64,000 nt of DNA. Source: Palaemon carinicauda. Lineage: Eukaryota; Arthropoda; Malacostraca; Decapoda; Palaemonidae. The position numbers and the translations under genes were made by a program. This document shows, piece after piece, positions 50,761 to 64,000 of this stretch (its first letter is position 1; every line of letters starts with the position of its first letter). The notes beneath the pieces are model-generated. The model saw nothing but the letters and a program-made list of their open reading frames with translations. It searched no databases and was not told the origin of the DNA. Location of the stretch: NCBI RefSeq assembly GCF_036898095.1, contig NC_090729.1, positions 81,423,571-81,487,570 on the forward strand, read 5' to 3'.

Positions 50761-52557
50761 TAAGGAAAGACAGAGACAAAATAGGAAATCCATATTAAAG
50801 GAAAGAGAAAGAGAAAAAAGGAAATCCCTATGTAAGAAAACACGGTGAAAATAAGGAAATCCCTATTATTGATAGACAGAGAGAAAAAAGGAAATCCCTA
50901 TTATAGATAGACAGAGAGAAAAAAGGAAATCCCTATTATAGATAGACAGAGAGAAAAAAAGAAATCCCTATTATTGATAGACAGAGAGAAAAAAGGAAAT
51001 CCCTATTATAGATAGACAGAGAGAAAAAAAGAAATCCCTATTATTGATAGACAGAGAGAAAAAAGGAAATCCCTATTATAGATAGACAGAGAGAAAAAAA
51101 GGAAATCCCTATTATAGATAGACAGAGAGAAAAAAAGAAATCCTTATTATTGATAGACAGAGAGAAAAAAGAAATCCCTATTATAGATACACAGAGAGAA
51201 AAAAGGAAATCCCTATTATAGAAACCCAGAGAGAAAAAAGGAAATCCCTATTATAGATAGACAGAGAGAAAAAAGGAAATCCCTATTATAGATAGAGAGA
51301 AAAAAAGGAAATCCCTTCTATAGATAGATAGAGAGAAAAAAGGAAATCCCTATTATAGATAGACAAAGAAAAAAAGGATATCCCAAATATAGATAGACAG
51401 ATAAAAAAGGAAAACCCTATATATATAAACAGAGAGAAAAGGAAGGAAATCTCTATTATAGATAAACAAAGAGAAAGAAGGAAATCCCTCTTAGAGATAG
51501 ACAGAAAGGAAAAAGGAAATCCCTATTATAGATAGACAGAGAGAAAAAAGGTAATCCCTTCTATAGATAGACAGAGAGAAAAAAGGAAATCCCTATTATA
51601 GATAGACAGAAAAAAGGAAATCCCTGTTATAGATAGACAGAGAGAAAAAAGGAAATCGCTATTATAGATAGACAGAGAGAAAAAAGGAAATCCCTTTTAT
51701 AGATAGAAAGAGAAAAAAGGATATCCCTATTATAGAGAGACAGAAAACAAGGAAATCCCTATTATATATAGAGAGACAGAAAAAGGGGAGTCCTTATTAT
51801 AGATAGACAGAAAAAAAAGAAATCCCTAGTAAAGATAGACAGAGAGAAAAAAGGAAATCCCTACTATAGATAGACAGAGAGAAAAAAGGAAATCCCCATT
51901 ATAGATGGACAGAGAGAAAAATGGACACCCTTATTATATATAGACAGAGAGAAAAAAGGAAATCCTTATTATAGATAGACAGAGAGAAAAAAGAAAACCC
52001 TCATTATAGATAGACAGAGAAAAAAAAAGGAAATCACTTCTATAGATAGACAGAGAGAAAAGGGAAATCCCTATTATGGATAGACACCGAGAAAAAAGGA
52101 AATCCCTATTATAGATAGACAGAGAGAAAAAAGGATATCATTATTATAGATAGGAGAGAAAAAGAGGAAATCACTATTATATATAGACAGAGAAAAAAAG
52201 AAATCACTATTAAAGATAGACAGAGAAAAAAAAGGTGATTCCAATATTAGATAGACAGAGAAAAAAGGAAAACCGTATTATAGATAAAGAGGGAGAAAAA
52301 AAGGAAATCCCTATGACATATAGACAGAGAGAAAAAAAGAAATCCCTAATATAGGCAGACAGAGAGGAAAAAAAGCCATCCCTATTATAGATAGACAGAG
52401 GAAATAGGAAATCCCAACTATAGATAGACAGAAAGAAAAAAGGAAATTCTTATTGTAGATAGACAGAGAGGAAAAAGGAAATCCCTATTATAGATAGACA
52501 GAGAGAAAAAAGGAAATCCCTACTATAGAGAAACAGAGAGAAAAAGGGAAACCCTTT

Positions 52558-52638
<81 letters not shown>

Positions 52639-55421
52639 CAATTATAGATAGACAGAGAAAAAAGGATATCCCTATTATAGATACACAGAGAGAAAAAAAT
52701 GAATCCTTATTATAGATAGAGAGAGAAAAAAAGGAAATCCCTATTATAGATAGATAGAGAGAGAAAAGGAAATCCCTTTTATAGATAGAAAGAGAAAAAA
52801 GGAAATCCCTATTATAGAGAGACAGAGAAAAAAAGAAAATCCCTATTATATATAGACAGACAGAAAAAAGGGAATCCTTATTATAGATAGACAGAAAAAA
52901 GAAATCCCTAGTATAGATAGAGAGAGAGAAAAAAGGAAATTCCTACTATAGATAGACAGAGGGAAAAAAGGAAATCCCCATTATAGATAGACAGAGAGGA
53001 AAAAGGACACCCTTATTATATATAGACAGAGAGAAAAAAGGAAATCCCTATTATAGAGAAATAGAGAGAAAAAAGAAAACCCTCATTATAGATAGACAGA
53101 GAAAAAAAGGAAATCCCTACTATAGATAGACAGAGAGAAAAAAGGAAATCCCCATTATAGATAGACAAAGAGGAAAAAGGACACCCTTATTATATGTAGA
53201 CAGAGAGAAAAAAGGAAATCCCTATTATAGATACACAGAAAAAAAAGGAAATCCCTATTATAGATAGACAGAAAAAAAGGAAATCCCTATTATAGATAGA
53301 CAGAGAGAAAAAAGGATATCATTATTATAGATAGAAGGAGAGAAAAAAAAGGAAATCCCTATTATATATAGACAGAGAAAAAAGGAAATCACTATTAAAG
53401 ATAGAAAGAGAAAAAAAGGTAATTCCAATATTAGATAGACAGAGAAAAAAGGAAAACCGTATTATAGATAAAGAGGGAGAAAAAAAGGAAATCCCTATTA
53501 AATATAGACAGAGAGAAAAAATAAATCCCTAATATAGGCAGACAGAGAGAAAAAAAAACATCCCTATTATAGATAGACAGAGGAAATAGGAAATCCCAAC
53601 TATAGATAGAGAGAAAAGAGGAAATATTTATTATAGATAGACAGAGGGGAAAAAGGAAATCCCTATTATAGATAGACAGAGAGAAAAAAGGAAATCCCTA
53701 TTATAAATAGACAGAGAGAAAAGAAAACCCCTACTATATATAAAGTGAGAGTAAAAAGGAAATTCCTATTATAGACAGAAAGAAGAGGAAAAAGGAAACC
53801 CTTATTATAGATAGACAGAGAGAAAAAAATGAAAACCCATCTATAGAATGACAGAGAGAAAAAAGGAAATCCCTATTATAGATAAACAGAGAAAAAAGGA
53901 AATCCCTATTATTGATAGAGAGAGAGAGAGAGAAGAAAATCCCTATTGCAGATAGACAGAAAAAAAGGAAATCCCTATTATATATAAACAGAGAGAAAAA
54001 AGGAAATCCCTATTATAGATAGACGGAGAGAAAAAATGAAATCCGTATTATAGATAGACAGAGAGAAAAAAGGAAATCCCTATTATAGATAGACAGAGAG
54101 AAAAAGAACCATCCCTATTGTTGATAGACAGAAAAAAAGGAAATCCCAACTATAGATAGACAGAGAGAGAAAAAGGAAATCCCTATTATAGTTAGGCAGA
54201 GAGCAAAAGGGAAATCCCATTGATAGATAAACAGAGAGAAAAAAGGAAATCTCATTTATAGGTAGACAGAAAAAAGGAAATCCCTACTATAGATAGACAG
54301 AGTAAAAATGGAATCCCTGTTACTGATAGTCTGAGAGAAAAAAGAAAATCCCAATTATAGATAGACAAAGAAAAAAGGAAATCCATATAATAGATAAACA
54401 GAGAGAAAAAAAAGAAATCCCTATTATAGGTAGACAGAGAGAAAAAAGGAAATCCCTCTTTTGTATGAGCATAGAGAAAAAATAAAATCACTATTGTAGA
54501 TACTCAGAGAGAAAAAAGCCAATCCCTATTATAGATAGACAATGTGAAAAAGGCAACCCCTTTTATAGACAGACAGAGAAAAAAGGGAATCCCTACTATA
54601 GATAGACAGAGAGAAAAAGGGAAATCCCCATTATAGATAGACAAAGAGAAAAAAGGACACCCTTATTATATATAGATAGAAAGAGAGGAAAGGGAATCCC
54701 TATTGTAGACAGACAGAGAGAATAAAGGAAATTCCTATCTTAGATAGACAGAGAGAAAAAAGGAATCTCTATTACAGAGAGACAGAGAGAAAAAAGAAAA
54801 CCCTCATTATAGATGAACAGAGAAAAAAAATAAAATCCCTTTTATAATTAGACAGAGAAAAAAGGAAATTCCTATTATGGATAGACACAGAGAAAGAAGG
54901 AAATCCCTACTAGAGATACACAGAGAGAAAAAATGGAATCCCTATTATAGATACACAGACAAAAAAAGGAAATCCCTATTATAGATAGACAGAGAGAAAA
55001 AAGGATATCATTATTATAGATGGGAGAGAAAAAAAGGAAATCCCTATTATATATAGACAGAGAAAAAATGAAATCACTATTAAAGATAGACACAGAGAAA
55101 AAAGGTAATTCTAATAATAGATAGACAGATAGATAGTTCCCTATTACATAGACACAGAGAGAAAACAAGAAATCCTTAATATAGACAGACAGAGAGAAAA
55201 AAAGCCATCTCTATTATAGATAGACAGAGAAAATAGGATATCCCAAATATAGATAGACAGAGAGATAAATGAAATCCTTACCATAGATAGACAGAGAGGA
55301 AAAAGGAAATCCCTATTATAGATAGACAGAGAGAAAAAAAGAAATCCCTACTATAGATACTCAGAGAGAAAAAAGAAATCCTTACTATAGAGAGACAGAG
55401 AGAAATAAGGAAATCCCTATT

Positions 55422-55495
<74 letters not shown>

Positions 55496-58400
55496 AAATC
55501 CCTATTATAGATAGACAGAGAAAAAATGAAATCCCTAATATAGATAGACAGAGAAAAAAAAGGGAATCCCTATTGTAGATAGAGAGAGAAAAAAGGAAAC
55601 CCCTATTATATATAGAGGGAGAGAGAGTGAAAAGGAAATTCCTATTATGGATAGAAAGAAGATAAAAAAGGAAACCCTTATTATAGATAGACAGAGAGAA
55701 ATAAAGGGAAACCCTTCTTTAGATAGACAGAGAGAAAAAAGGAAATCCCTATTATAGATAGAAAGAGAAAAAAGGAAAATCCCTATTATAGATAGAGAGA
55801 GATAGAGAAGAAAATCCCTATTGCAGATAGACAGAAAAAAAGGAAATCCCTATTATATATGAACAGAGAGAAAAAAGGAAATCATTATTATAGATAGAGA
55901 GACAGAAAATAGGAAATCCCAAATATAAATAGACAGAGAAAAAGGAAAACCCTGTTATAGATAAACAGAGAGAAAAAAAAGAAATCCCTATTATACTGTA
56001 GATAAACAGAGAGAGAAAAAGGAAATCCCTATTATAGATAGGCAGAGAGCAAAAGGGAAATCCCATTGATAGATAAACAGAGAGAAAAAAGGGAATCTCA
56101 TTTATAGGTAGACAGAGAGAAAAAAGGAAATCCCTACTATAGATAGACAGAGTAAAAATGGAATCCTTGTTACTGATAGTCTGAGAGAAAAAAGAAAATC
56201 CCAATTATAGATAGACAAAGAAAAAAGGAAATCCTTACATAGATAAACAGAGAGAAAAAAAAGGAAATCCCTATTATAGGTAGACAGAGAGAGAAAAGGA
56301 AATCCCTTTTTTGTATAAACATAAAGAAAAAAGAAAATCACTATTGTAGATACTCAGAGAGAAAAAAAGCCAATCCCTATTATAGATAGAAAAAGAGAAA
56401 AAAGGCAACCCCTTTTATAGACAGAGAAAAAAATAAATCCCAACTATAGATAGACAGAGATAAAAAAGGAAATCCCTATAGAAGATAAACAGAGGAAAAA
56501 AAGAAAATCCCAATTATAGATAGACAGAGAAAAAGGAAAATCCTTATCATAGATAAACAGAGAGAGAAAGGAAATCCCTATTATAGGTAGACAGAGAAAA
56601 AAAAGGAAATCCTTTTTTGTATAGACAGAGGAAAAAGGAAATCCTTATTGTAGATACATAGAGAGAAAAAAGCCAATCCCTATTATAGATAGACAAAGAG
56701 AAAAAAGGCAACCCCTTTTATAGTTAGACAGAGAAAAAAGGAAATCCTAACTTTAGATAGACAGAGATAAAAAAGGAAATCCATATTATAGATAGACAGA
56801 GTGAAAAAAGGAAATCCCCATTTTGGATAGAGAGAGAGAAAGAGAGAGAAAAATAGAAATCCCAACTATAGATAGACAGAGAGAAAAAAGGAAATGCCTA
56901 TTATAGATAGATAGAGGGAAAAAATCCCTATTAAAGAAAGACAGAGAAAAAAGGAAATCTCTACTATAGATAGATAGAGAGAAAAAGGAAATCGCTACTA
57001 CAGATAGAGAGAGAGAAAAAAGGAAATCCCTATTATAGATAGATAGAGAAAAATAGGAAATCCCTATTATAGAGAGACAGAGAAAAAAGAAAATCCCTAT
57101 TATGGATAGACAGGGAGAAAAAAGGAAATTCCTAATAAAGATAGACAGGGAAAAAAGGAAATTCCTATCTGGAAAGACAGAGGGAAAAGGATATCCATAT
57201 TATAGAGACCCAGAGAGAAAAGAAGAAATCCCTATTATAGATAGACAAAGAGAAAAAGGAAATCCCTGTTATAGATAAACAGAGAGAAAAAAGGATATGT
57301 CTATTATAGAGAGACAGAGAGAAAAAAGGAAATCCCTATTATAGATAGACAGAGAGAAAAAAGGAAATCCCTATTATAGATAAACAGAGAAAAAAGGAAA
57401 TCCCTATTATAGACAGACAGAGAGAAAAATGGAAATCCCTATTATAGATAAACAGAGAAAAAAGGAGATCCTTATTACAGATAGACAGAGAGAAAAAAGG
57501 AAATCCCTATGATAGATAAAGAAAAAAAAAGGAAATCCCTCCTATAGTAGACAGAGAGAAAAAAGGAAATCCCTCTTATATGTAGAAAAAAGAGAAAAAA
57601 AGATATCCCTATTATAGATAGACAGAGAGAAAAAGAAAATCCCTATTATAGATAGATAGAGAGAAAAAAAGGAAATCTTTAATATAGATAGACATAGAGG
57701 AAAAAAGGATATCACTATTATAGCTAGACAGAGAGAAAAAAGATCATTATTATAGATAGACAGAGAAAAAGGAAATCCCTATTATATATAGACATAGAGG
57801 ATATAGGAAATCCCTATTATGGATAGACAGGAAGAATAAAAAAAGGAATCCCGATTATAGATAGACAGAAAAAAAATGAAATCCCTCCCATAGATAGGCA
57901 GAGAGAAAAAAGGATATATTTATTATAGATAGACAGAGAGAAAAAAGGGAATCCCTTTTATAGATAGAGAGAAAAAATGAATTCCATATTATAGATAGAC
58001 AGAGAGAAAAAAGGAAACCCCTATTTTAGATAGACAGAATAAAAAGGAAATCCATATTATATATACAGAGAAAAAAAGGAAAACCTTATTATAGATAGAA
58101 AGAATGAAAAAAGGAAATCTCTATTATAGACAGACAGAGAAAAATAAGGGAACACTAATTTCAGATAGACAGAGAAAAAAAGGAGATCCCTATTATTGAT
58201 AGACAGAAAAAAGGAAATCCATATTATATATACCAAGAGAGAAAAAAGGTATCCCCTATCATAGATAGACGAGGAAAAAAAGGGAATCTGTATTATAGAC
58301 AGACATAGAGAAAAAAAGAAACACCTATCATAGATAGACAGAGAGAAAAAAGGAAATCCTTATTATTGATAGAAAGAGAAAAAATGAAATCCATATTATG

Positions 58401-61400
58401 GATAGACAGAGAAAAAAGGAAAAACCTATTATAGATAGACAGAGAGAAAAAAGGAAATCCTTATTATTGATAGATAGAGAGAAAAAAGGAGATCCTTATT
58501 ATAGATAGACAGAGAGAAAAGGAAATCCATATATTAAATACCCGGAGATAAAAAAGGAAAACCATATTATATATACCAAGAGAGAAAAAAGGAATCCCCT
58601 ATTATAGATAGACAGGGAGAAAAAAAAGAAAATCCTTATTACAGATAGAAGAGAGAAAAAAGGAAATCCTAATTATAGATAGACAGAGAGAAAAAAGGAA
58701 ATCCCTATTATAGATACACAGACAGAAAAAAGAAAATACTTATTATAGATAGCCAGAGAGAAAAAAGGAAATCCCTATTATAGATAAACAGAGAGAAGAA
58801 AGGAGATCCCTATTATAGATAGACAGAGAATAAAGGAAATCCCTATTTTAAATAGACAGAGAGGAAAAGGAAATCCCTAATATGGATACACATAAAGAAA
58901 AAATGAAATCTTTATCATCGATAGACAGAGAAAAAAGGATACACCTATTATAGATAGACAGAGAGAAAAAAAGAAATCCTTATTATAGATAGAGAGAGAG
59001 AAAAAAGGAGATCTCTATTATAGATAGACAGAGAATAAAGCAAATCCCTATTATAGATAGACAGAGAGAAAAGGAAATCCATATTTTATATACCCAGGGA
59101 GAAAAAAGGAAACCCCTATTATAGATAGAGAGAGAGAGAGAAAAAAGGAAATCTCTACTATAGATAGACAGAGAGAAAAAAGGAAACAATTATTATAGAT
59201 TAGATCTATACAGAGAAAAAAGTAAATCCATATTAAATATACCCAGAGAGAAAAAAAGAAACCCCTATTTTAGATAGATAGAGAGATAAAGGAAACCCTT
59301 ATCATAGATAGACAGAGAAAAAAGGAAAACTATATTAAATGTACCCAAAGAGAAAAAAGGAAACCCTTATTGTAGATAGACAGAGAAAAAAGGAGAACCA
59401 TATTTAATACACCCAGAGAGAAAAAAGGAAACACCTATTATAGATAGACAGAGAGAAAAAAGGAAATCCCTATTATAGATAGACAGAGAGAAGAAAGGAA
59501 ACCACTATTATAGATAGACAGAGAGAATAAAGGAAATCTCTATTATAGATAGACAGAGAGAAAAAAGGAAACCCCTATTATAGATAGACAGAGAAAAAAT
59601 GGAAATCTCTATTATAGATAGACAGAGAGAAAAAAGGGAACCCTTATTATAAATAGACAGAGAGAAAAAAGGAAACCCCTATTATAGAAAGACAGAGAGA
59701 AAGAAGTAAAGTTTTATTATAGATAGAAGAGAGAAAAAAGGAAAACCCCTATTATAGATAGACAGAAAGAAAAAGGGAAATCTCTATTATAGATAGACAA
59801 AGAGAAAAAAGGACACCCCTATTATAGATAGACAGAGAGAAAAAAGGAAACCCTTATTATAAATAGACAGAGAGAAAGAAGAAAAGTTTTATTATAAATA
59901 ACATAGTGAAAAAATGAAACCCTTATTATCGATAGACAGAAAAAAAGGAAATCTCTATTATAGATAGACTGAGAGAAAAAATGAAACCCTTATTATAGAT
60001 AGACACAGAGAGAAAAAATCTGTATCATAGATAGACAGAGAGAATAAAGGAAATCTCTATTAATGATAATCAGAGAGAAAAGAAGAAACATATATTATAG
60101 ATAGACAGAGAGAAAAAAAGGGAAACCTTATCATAGATAGACAGAAAAAAAGGAAACCCCTATTATAGATAGACAGAGACAAAGAAAGGAAATACCTATT
60201 ATTGCTAGACAAAAAAACAAAAATGGAAATCCCTATTATAGATAGAGATGGAGAAAAAAGGAAATCCAATGTATAGATAGACAGAGAGTAAAAAGGAAAT
60301 CCCTATTATAGATAGACAGAGAGATAAAAAAGGAAATACCTATTATAGAAAGACAGAGAGAAAAACGGAAACCCCTATTATAGATAGATAAAGAGAAAAA
60401 GGAAATCCCTACTATTGATAGACAGAGAGAAAAAAGGAAACCCCTCTTATAAATAGACAGAGAGAAAAAAGGAAATCCTTATAATAGATAGACAGAGAGA
60501 AAAAAGGAAATCCCTATTATGGATAGACAAGGAGAAAAAAAGGAAATCCCTATTATAGATAGACAGAGAGAAAAAAGGAAATTCCTATTATATATAGACA
60601 GAGAGAAAAAAGGAAATCCCTAATATAGATAGACAGAAAAAAAGGAAATTCCTATCTAGATAGACAGAGAGGAAAACGGATATCCCTATAATAGACACAA
60701 AGAGACAAAAAAAAATTAAATCCCTATTATATATAGACAGAGGGAAAAAGGAAATCCCTATTTTAGATAAACTGAGAGAAAAAAAGGAAATCCCTATTAT
60801 AGATAGACAGAGAGAAATAAGGAAATCCCTATTATAGACAGACAGAGAGAAGAAAGGAAACCCCTCTTATAAATAGACAGAGAGAAAAAAGGAAATCCTT
60901 ATTATAGATAGACAGAGAGAAAGAAGGAAATCCCTCTTATAGATAGACAGAGAAAAAAAGGAAATCCCTATTATAGATAGACAGGGAGAAAAAAAAGAAA
61001 ATCCTTATTACAGATAGACAGAGAGAAAAAAGGAAATCCCTATTATAGATACACAGACAGAAAAAAGAAAATCCCTATTATAGATAGACAGAGAGAAAAA
61101 AGGAAATCCCTATTATAGATAAACAGAGAGAAGAAAGGAGATCCCTATTATAGATAGACAGAGAATAAAGGAAATCCCTATTTTAAATAGACAGAGAGGA
61201 AAAGGAAATCCCTAATATGGATACACATAAAGAAAAAATGAAATCTTTATCATCGATAGACAGAGAGAGAAAAGGAAATCCCTTTTATAGGTAGAGAGAA
61301 AAAATAAATTTCATATTTTAGATAGACAGAGAGAAAAAAGGAAACTCCTAATATAGATAGACAGAGAAAAAAGGAAATCCATATTATATACACCCAGAGA

Positions 61401-63370
61401 GAAAAAAGGAAAACCCTATTATAGATAGACAGGGAGAAAAAAGAAAATCTCTATTATAGATGGGCAAAGAGAAAAAAGGAAACACCAATCTTAAATAGAC
61501 AGAGAGAAAAAAGGAGTTCCTATTATAGATAGATAGAGAAAAAAGGAAATCCCTATTATAGATAGACAGGGAGAAAAAAGAAATCTCCATTATAGACAGA
61601 CAGAGAGAAAAAAGGAAACACCTATCATAGATAGACAGAGAAAAAAGCAAATCTCTATTATAGATAGACAGAGAAAAAAGGAAATCCATATTATGGATAG
61701 ACAGAGAAAAAAGAAACACCTATTATAGAGAGACAGAGAGAAAAAAGGAAATCCCTATTCTTGATAGACAGAGAAAAAAAGGAAATATCTATTATAGATA
61801 CAGAGAAAAAAAAGGATACACCTATTATAGATAGACAGAGAGAAAAAAAGAAATCCTTATTATAGATAGAGAGAGAGAAAAAAGGAGATCTCTATTATAG
61901 ATAGACAGAGAATAAAGCAAATCCCTATTATAGATTGACAGAGAAAAAAGGAGAACCATATTTAATACACCCAGAGAGAAAAAAGGAAACACCTATTATA
62001 GATAGACAGAGAGAAAAAAGGAAATCCCTATTATAGATAGACAGAGAGAAGAAAGGAAACCACTATTATAGATAGACAGAGAGAATAAAGGAAATCTCTA
62101 TTATAGATAGACAGAGAGAAAAAAGGAAACCCCTATTATAGATAGACAGAGAAAAAATGGAAATCTCTATTATAGATAGACAGAGAGAAAAAAGGGAACC
62201 CTTATTATAAATAGACAGAGAGAAAAAAGGAAATCTTTATTATAGATAGACAGAGAGAAAAGAGGAAACACCTATTATAGATAGACAGAAAGAAGAGTAG
62301 AAACCCCTATTATAGATAGACAGAGAGAAAAAAGGAAATCCTCATTACAGATAGACAGAGAGAAAAAAGGAAATCCCTATCATAGATAGACAGAGAGAAT
62401 AAAAGGAAATCCCAATTATAGATAGAGAGAAAAAAAGAAATCCCTATTATGAATAGACAGAAAGAAAAAAAGAAATCCCTATTATAGAGAGACTGAGAGG
62501 AAAAAGGAAATCCTCATTATAGATAGAAAGAGAGAAAAAAGGAAATCCCTATTATAGACAGACAGAGAAAAAAAGGGAAACCCCATTACAGATAGACAGA
62601 GAGAAAAAAGGAAATCCCTATTATAGATAGGCAGAGAGAAAAAAGGAAATCTATATTATAGATAGACAGAGAGAAGAAAGGAAACCCCTATTATAGATAG
62701 ACAGAGAAAAAAAGGAAAGTTTTATTATAGATAGACAGAGAGAAGAAAGGAAATCCCTATTATAGATAGACAGAGAGAAAAAAGGAAATCTCAATTATAG
62801 ATAGACAGAGAGAAAAAAGGAAATCTCCATTAAAGATAGACAGAGAGAAAAAATGAAACTCCTATTATAGATAGACAGAAAAAAGGAAATCCCATTATAT
62901 ATAGACAGAGAGAAAAAAGGAAACACCTATTAAAGATACCCAGAGTGAAAAAAGGAAACCCCTATTCTAGATAGATAGATAGAGAAAAAATGAAATCTCC
63001 ATTAAAGATAGACAGAGAGAAAAAAGGAAATCTCCATTAAAGATAGACAGAGAGAAAAAATGAAACTCCTATTATAGATAGACAGAAAAAAGGAAATACC
63101 ATTATAGATAGACAGAGAGAAAAAAAGGAAACCCCTAGTATAAGTAGACAGAGAAAAAAGGCAATCCCTACTATAGATAGACAGAGAGACAAAATGGAAA
63201 CCCCTATTATATATAGACAGAAAAAAAGGAAATCCTTATTATAGATAGACAGATAAAAAAAGGAAACCCCTATTATAGATAGACAGAGGGAAAAAAGTGA
63301 ATCCCTAGTAAAGGTAGACAGAGAAAAAAGGAAATCCCTATTATAGATAGAAAGAGAAAAAAAAGGAAAT
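50761..63370. repeat. TCCCTATTATAGATAGACAG-type monomer block (about 360 copies)
   Basis: A 35-base monomer, GGAAATCCCTATTATAGATA plus GACAGAGAGAAAAAA, is repeated over 12.6 kb. Larger duplicated blocks are visible, for example 53.9-54.5 kb and 55.8-56.4 kb (offset about 1.85 kb, marked by TGTTACTGATAGTCTGAGAG), 58.6-58.9 and 61.0-61.25 kb (about 2.35 kb), and 59.39-59.65 and 61.95-62.2 kb (2.56 kb). Two pure (GA)n runs lie at 52560-52635 and 55426-55492. Confidence 0.93.
52560..52635. repeat. GA microsatellite within the satellite
   Basis: Uninterrupted (GA)n that apparently grew from the GACAGAGAGA part of a monomer. A sister tract occurs at 55426-55492. Confidence 0.95.
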
Positions 63371-64000
63371 CCCACTTTAAAGTCAGATGATCTGGCAGGT
63401 AGGATTAATTTATTTAACGAAAATATATGTAAATGGTGCTGTGATAATGATGTAACCTTTATTAAAACTAATGATTACTTTAAACTGGGAACTGGTGAGG
63501 TAGATATACATTGCTATGATTGGCATGAAGGTTTTGATTATGATAATTTGAGTAGAATCGGTGCAATAAGATTGTTAGATGCTATATCTTCTACGTCTCG
63601 ATTAAAAATAGTTTCAAGTGATTGGTCAAATAGAAAGCACATGCCTCTAATAGTTAATACAAATAGAAATGCGCCCTTTCAGGTGAAAGATAGTAATCAA
63701 ACAAATAGGACTACGTTACGAAATCAGAGTAGGTTAAGGGTTGAGAATCGTGATCCTCCTTATTCTCAAATAAACTTCAATGCCAGACACAGGTTCCCTG
63801 ACACACACATTTATAATAGAGGACATGGTGATCACCATAGGGAAAATAATTATCAGATACAAAATCGCGAAGCTCATCATAAAGTTCATTACCAGCAAAA
63901 TGGCAATAGTTTCATGAACAGAAATAGAAAGGGGTGCTTTAATTGTGGCGAATTCAACCATGTTCAATCCAACTGTAGATTTGACCATAAAATAAAATGT
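63371..64000 (+). CDS. Partial retroelement-like protein: SGNH-hydrolase-type end plus CCHC zinc knuckle (runs off the window)
   Basis: In the frame starting with TTA at 63377 the sequence stays open for 208 codons to the window edge, with no stop. It begins LKSDDLAGRINLFNENICKW immediately at the satellite border, so its N-terminal part is absent. The block VDIHCYDWHEGFDYDNLSRI followed by GAIRLLDAI is placed like the C-terminal Asp/His block of SGNH (GDSL-like) hydrolases found in some invertebrate retroelement proteins, although the Asp-His spacing is one residue short of the usual DxxH. A basic, Asn/Gln/His-rich linker follows, then CFNCGEFNHVQSNC (a C-x2-C-x4-H-x4-C knuckle) near residue 187, with more Cys/His after it. 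This suggests a nucleic-acid-binding ORF1/Gag. No ATG is visible at its start. Confidence 0.55.

Larger units (their letters stand above)
37390..63370. repeat. 26-kb purine-rich satellite superarray of 35-36-bp monomers
   Basis: The whole block is built from variants of one monomer, roughly GAAAATCYCTnTTAAAGGAAAGAnGGAGAGAAAAAG. The plus strand is overwhelmingly A and G, and C/T are confined to a short ATCYCT core in each monomer. Sub-blocks differ in monomer type: mixed (37390-38100), 144-bp higher-order units (38101-43060), TCTCTCTTAAAGG type (43061-47690), TCCCTATTAAAGG type (47691-50480) and TCCCTATTATAGATAGACAG type (50761-63370). One unique island lies at 50481-50760. Mononucleotide length changes are common. 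It has no coding role that I can support; long minus-strand frames are a by-product of the period. Confidence 0.95.

Noticed and set aside
50761..63370. CRISPR-like array of regular short repeats
   Set aside because: Repeats are directly adjacent, with no unique spacers, and the context is eukaryotic; this is a satellite.

Overview
This window looks like repeat-rich, gene-poor genomic DNA of an arthropod, most likely a decapod crustacean such as a shrimp, prawn or crab. The organism is inferred from the very dense TA, GA and AAT microsatellites, the types of non-LTR element present, an env-bearing Ty3/Gypsy element and a Tigger fossil; nothing in the sequence proves the species. There is no intact, clearly single-copy host gene. 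No tRNA, rRNA or CRISPR array was seen.

Left part (1-9.4 kb). A minus-strand, intron-containing gene (580-5657, perhaps starting near 5922) encodes zinc-finger-like modules followed by a C-terminal domain with the acidic motifs of the FEN1/XPG (PIN-like) nuclease fold. Its splice sites are good and the joined exons are a multiple of three, but three in-frame stops break it. A 146-bp tandem repeat lies just upstream. Next comes a decayed minus-strand non-LTR element (endonuclease plus reverse transcriptase) and a SINE-like module that ends in a TA microsatellite.

Middle part (9.4-23.1 kb). Two broken copies of one non-LTR family, with a (TAA)n tail, lie on opposite strands at 9462-12693 and 15301-16935. 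Between them is unrecognised decayed coding sequence. A Tigger/pogo transposase fossil starts at 16969. It is followed by three copies of a roughly 0.5-kb tandem unit that carries its own GA and TA microsatellites, then about 1.9 kb of featureless DNA and a second SINE-like copy.

Retroelement (23,114-33,940). This is a complete-length env-bearing Ty3/Gypsy (errantivirus-like) provirus with two 500-bp LTRs that differ at only eight positions, all transitions. Gag, protease, RT/RNase H, integrase with a GPY/F-type end and an envelope-like fusion protein are all recognisable, and all are disrupted. A third copy of the non-LTR family has inserted between env and the 3' LTR.

Right part (34-64 kb). 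After further decayed fragments, a 26-kb purine-rich satellite occupies 37.39-63.37 kb. It is built from 35-36-bp monomers. One block is a higher-order repeat of four 36-bp monomers (144 bp), another holds a recent 1.44/1.55-kb duplication, and a 280-bp unique island interrupts the array. At the right edge a unique open frame resumes, with an SGNH-hydrolase-like end and a CCHC zinc knuckle. It is probably part of another retroelement and runs off the window.
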